7,188 bases of DNA from Thermoflexales bacterium (GTDB lineage Bacteria > Chloroflexota > Anaerolineae > J036 > Brachytrichaceae), in contig JAGOCU010000071.1 of assembly GCA_017998555.1 (NCBI GenBank), positions 1,386 through 8,573 of the forward strand, given 5' to 3'. Positions 6,214 through 7,188 of this stretch are shown here, one piece after another. The position numbers and the translations under genes are program-made. Under the pieces are notes generated by a model that made no database searches, was not told the origin of the DNA, and was given only the letters and a program-made list of their open reading frames with translations. Position 1 is the first letter of the stretch. Every line of letters begins with the position of its first letter.

Positions 6214-7188
6214 CTAGCGCTCGAACACCATCAGTTCCCCATCCCCGCGCCCGAAGACTTCCGGAAAGTAGCGATCACTGGCAATGGTCGGGATCACGTT
6301 GAAGCGCCCCGCCGTCGTCACCCGGATCGTGTAGCTGTACTCATAGGTCCCGCGCGACAGATACGGCGCGAACAGCGCCACCCGGTCGTCGCGCACCTCG
6401 GCCCGGGCATACCAGTTCCACCACCAGCCATACCAACGGCTCAGGTCCGTCCGCCCGCCCGTCACGCCGGTCGCGAGCTGGCTCGTCGTCGCCAGCCCGG
6501 TGTCGACCGCTTCCGCCCCAGCCGGCAGCGCATCCTCGAGTTGCACGTTACGCAGATCGCTCGGCGCGATCAGGGTCAGGCTTACCCGCAGCTCCTCGCC
6601 CACCTTCGCGCTGGTCACACTCGGGCACTTCGGCCCGTCGAGGCAGCTTGCCAGGGTGTAGCGACGCTGCACGATGATGCCGCGGTCGATGGCCTTCACC
6701 GCTGAGGCCGGCAGGGCCGCCCGCAGATGCGCCGTGTAGTACAACCGTCCCTCCCCGGCGCTGCGCTCGAGGGTCAGCCGGTTGGCGGTCTCGCGCAGCA
6801 GCCCGGCGATCGGCGTGGTGAAGATCTGGGTGACGGCCAGCGTCTCGCGAGTGGCCACACCCTGGCCCAGACGCTTGCCGTTGAGCAGCGCGCTGTAGTC
6901 ATAGTTCGCCTTCAGCTCGCCCGTCGCGGTCGCCCAGTCGATCAGGCTGATCATCACCCAGGCGCTCTCGTAGGTGCTCTTCCAGATCCCCTCCTCGGTC
7001 CGCCCGGCCATCAGCCAGCGCACGGCGTTGGGGGCCAGCGCGTTCTGCGGGTCGAAGCGGGCCAGCGCGCTCACCACCAGGGCCGTGCTGCGCGTGTCGG
7101 AGTTGAACGCCCACCAGTCGGGCTGCTTCTCCTCCCAGTGCGCGCCGGTCGCGCTCAGCACCGCGTCGCGATTGAGGTCCGCGAACAG
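6214..7188 (-). CDS. Alpha-2-macroglobulin family protein, C-terminal part (5' end outside window)
   Basis: The frame stays open to the window edge and gives the last 324 residues of a much larger protein. Bacterial alpha-2-macroglobulins are exported or lipid-anchored traps for attacking proteases. Residues 1 to about 105 match the end of the helical thioester domain (DTRSTALVVSALARFDP, 31-47; STYESAWVMISLIDWATATG, 71-90; ALLNGKRLG, 100-108). The thioester motif itself would lie upstream, so its presence cannot be judged. Residues about 170-324 match the terminal macroglobulin-like domain: KVGEELRVSLTL (195-206), VRDDRVALFAPYLSRGTYEY (265-284) and RYFPEVFGRGDGELMVFER at the end. Two cysteines six residues apart (C182, C188) and a Trp cluster (WYGWWWNWY, 252-260) stand out. 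The stop is a TAG at 6214. The GTG at 7161 is only an internal codon. A signal peptide and any linked penicillin-binding protein PbpC gene are outside the view. Confidence 0.88.
   Translation of the reverse strand: MFADLNRDAVLSATGAHWEEKQPDWWAFNSDTRSTALVVSALARFDPQNALAPNAVRWLMAGRTEEGIWKSTYESAWVMISLIDWATATGELKANYDYSALLNGKRLGQGVATRETLAVTQIFTTPIAGLLRETANRLTLERSAGEGRLYYTAHLRAALPASAVKAIDRGIIVQRRYTLASCLDGPKCPSVTSAKVGEELRVSLTLIAPSDLRNVQLEDALPAGAEAVDTGLATTSQLATGVTGGRTDLSRWYGWWWNWYARAEVRDDRVALFAPYLSRGTYEYSYTIRVTTAGRFNVIPTIASDRYFPEVFGRGDGELMVFER

Noticed and set aside
6203..6220. Small 6-bp inverted repeat GCGCTA/TAGCGC around the alpha-2-macroglobulin stop
   Set aside because: A 6-bp stem with a 6-nt loop is expected by chance in this composition, and a far stronger palindrome lies next to it.

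Overview
The window is about 7.2 kb of GC-rich bacterial chromosome with tightly packed genes and strong G/C bias at third codon positions. Six genes fit ordinary bacterial families and one more runs off the right edge. The mix (a split methylmalonyl-CoA mutase, DUF3467, LiaF-like membrane proteins and a bacterial alpha-2-macroglobulin) would suit a Chloroflexota (Anaerolineae/Chloroflexia-like) genome. That placement rests on gene content and style only; there is no rRNA or other marker here.

Layout: (1) 35-2002, plus strand: a DUF3467 protein and, 6 nt later, the catalytic large subunit of an adenosylcobalamin-dependent methylmalonyl-CoA mutase without its B12-binding domain. (2) 2051-3007, minus strand: a PLP-dependent threonine/serine dehydratase, convergent with the mutase and separated from it only by a 23-bp perfect hairpin. 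(3) 3008-3353: a divergent intergenic region with an unusual purine/pyrimidine inverted repeat, a weak promoter candidate and a good Shine-Dalgarno site. (4) 3354-4938, plus strand: a two-gene operon of LiaI/LiaF-like membrane proteins. The first is built from three membrane units; the second has one unit plus a surface beta domain of the toastrack type. (5) 4947-5012: a hairpin with A5 and T5 on its two sides, a probable terminator. (6) 5042-6133, plus strand: a class V aminotransferase of the serine-pyruvate/alanine-glyoxylate type. (7) 6131-6196: a perfect 66-bp palindrome. (8) 6214-7188, minus strand: the C-terminal 324 residues of an alpha-2-macroglobulin family protein, 5' end outside the window.

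Metabolically, threonine deamination to 2-oxobutyrate can feed propionyl-CoA, then methylmalonyl-CoA, then succinyl-CoA through the mutase, so the first two blocks may share a pathway, although convergent genes are not co-transcribed. The LiaF-like pair and the alpha-2-macroglobulin both point to the cell envelope. I see no CRISPR array, transposase, tRNA, rRNA, phage gene or recognisable defence system. The most distinctive features are the long, nearly perfect hairpins placed right at stop codons (2004-2052, 4956-5002, 6131-6196) and the exact 21-residue repeat in the toastrack protein.
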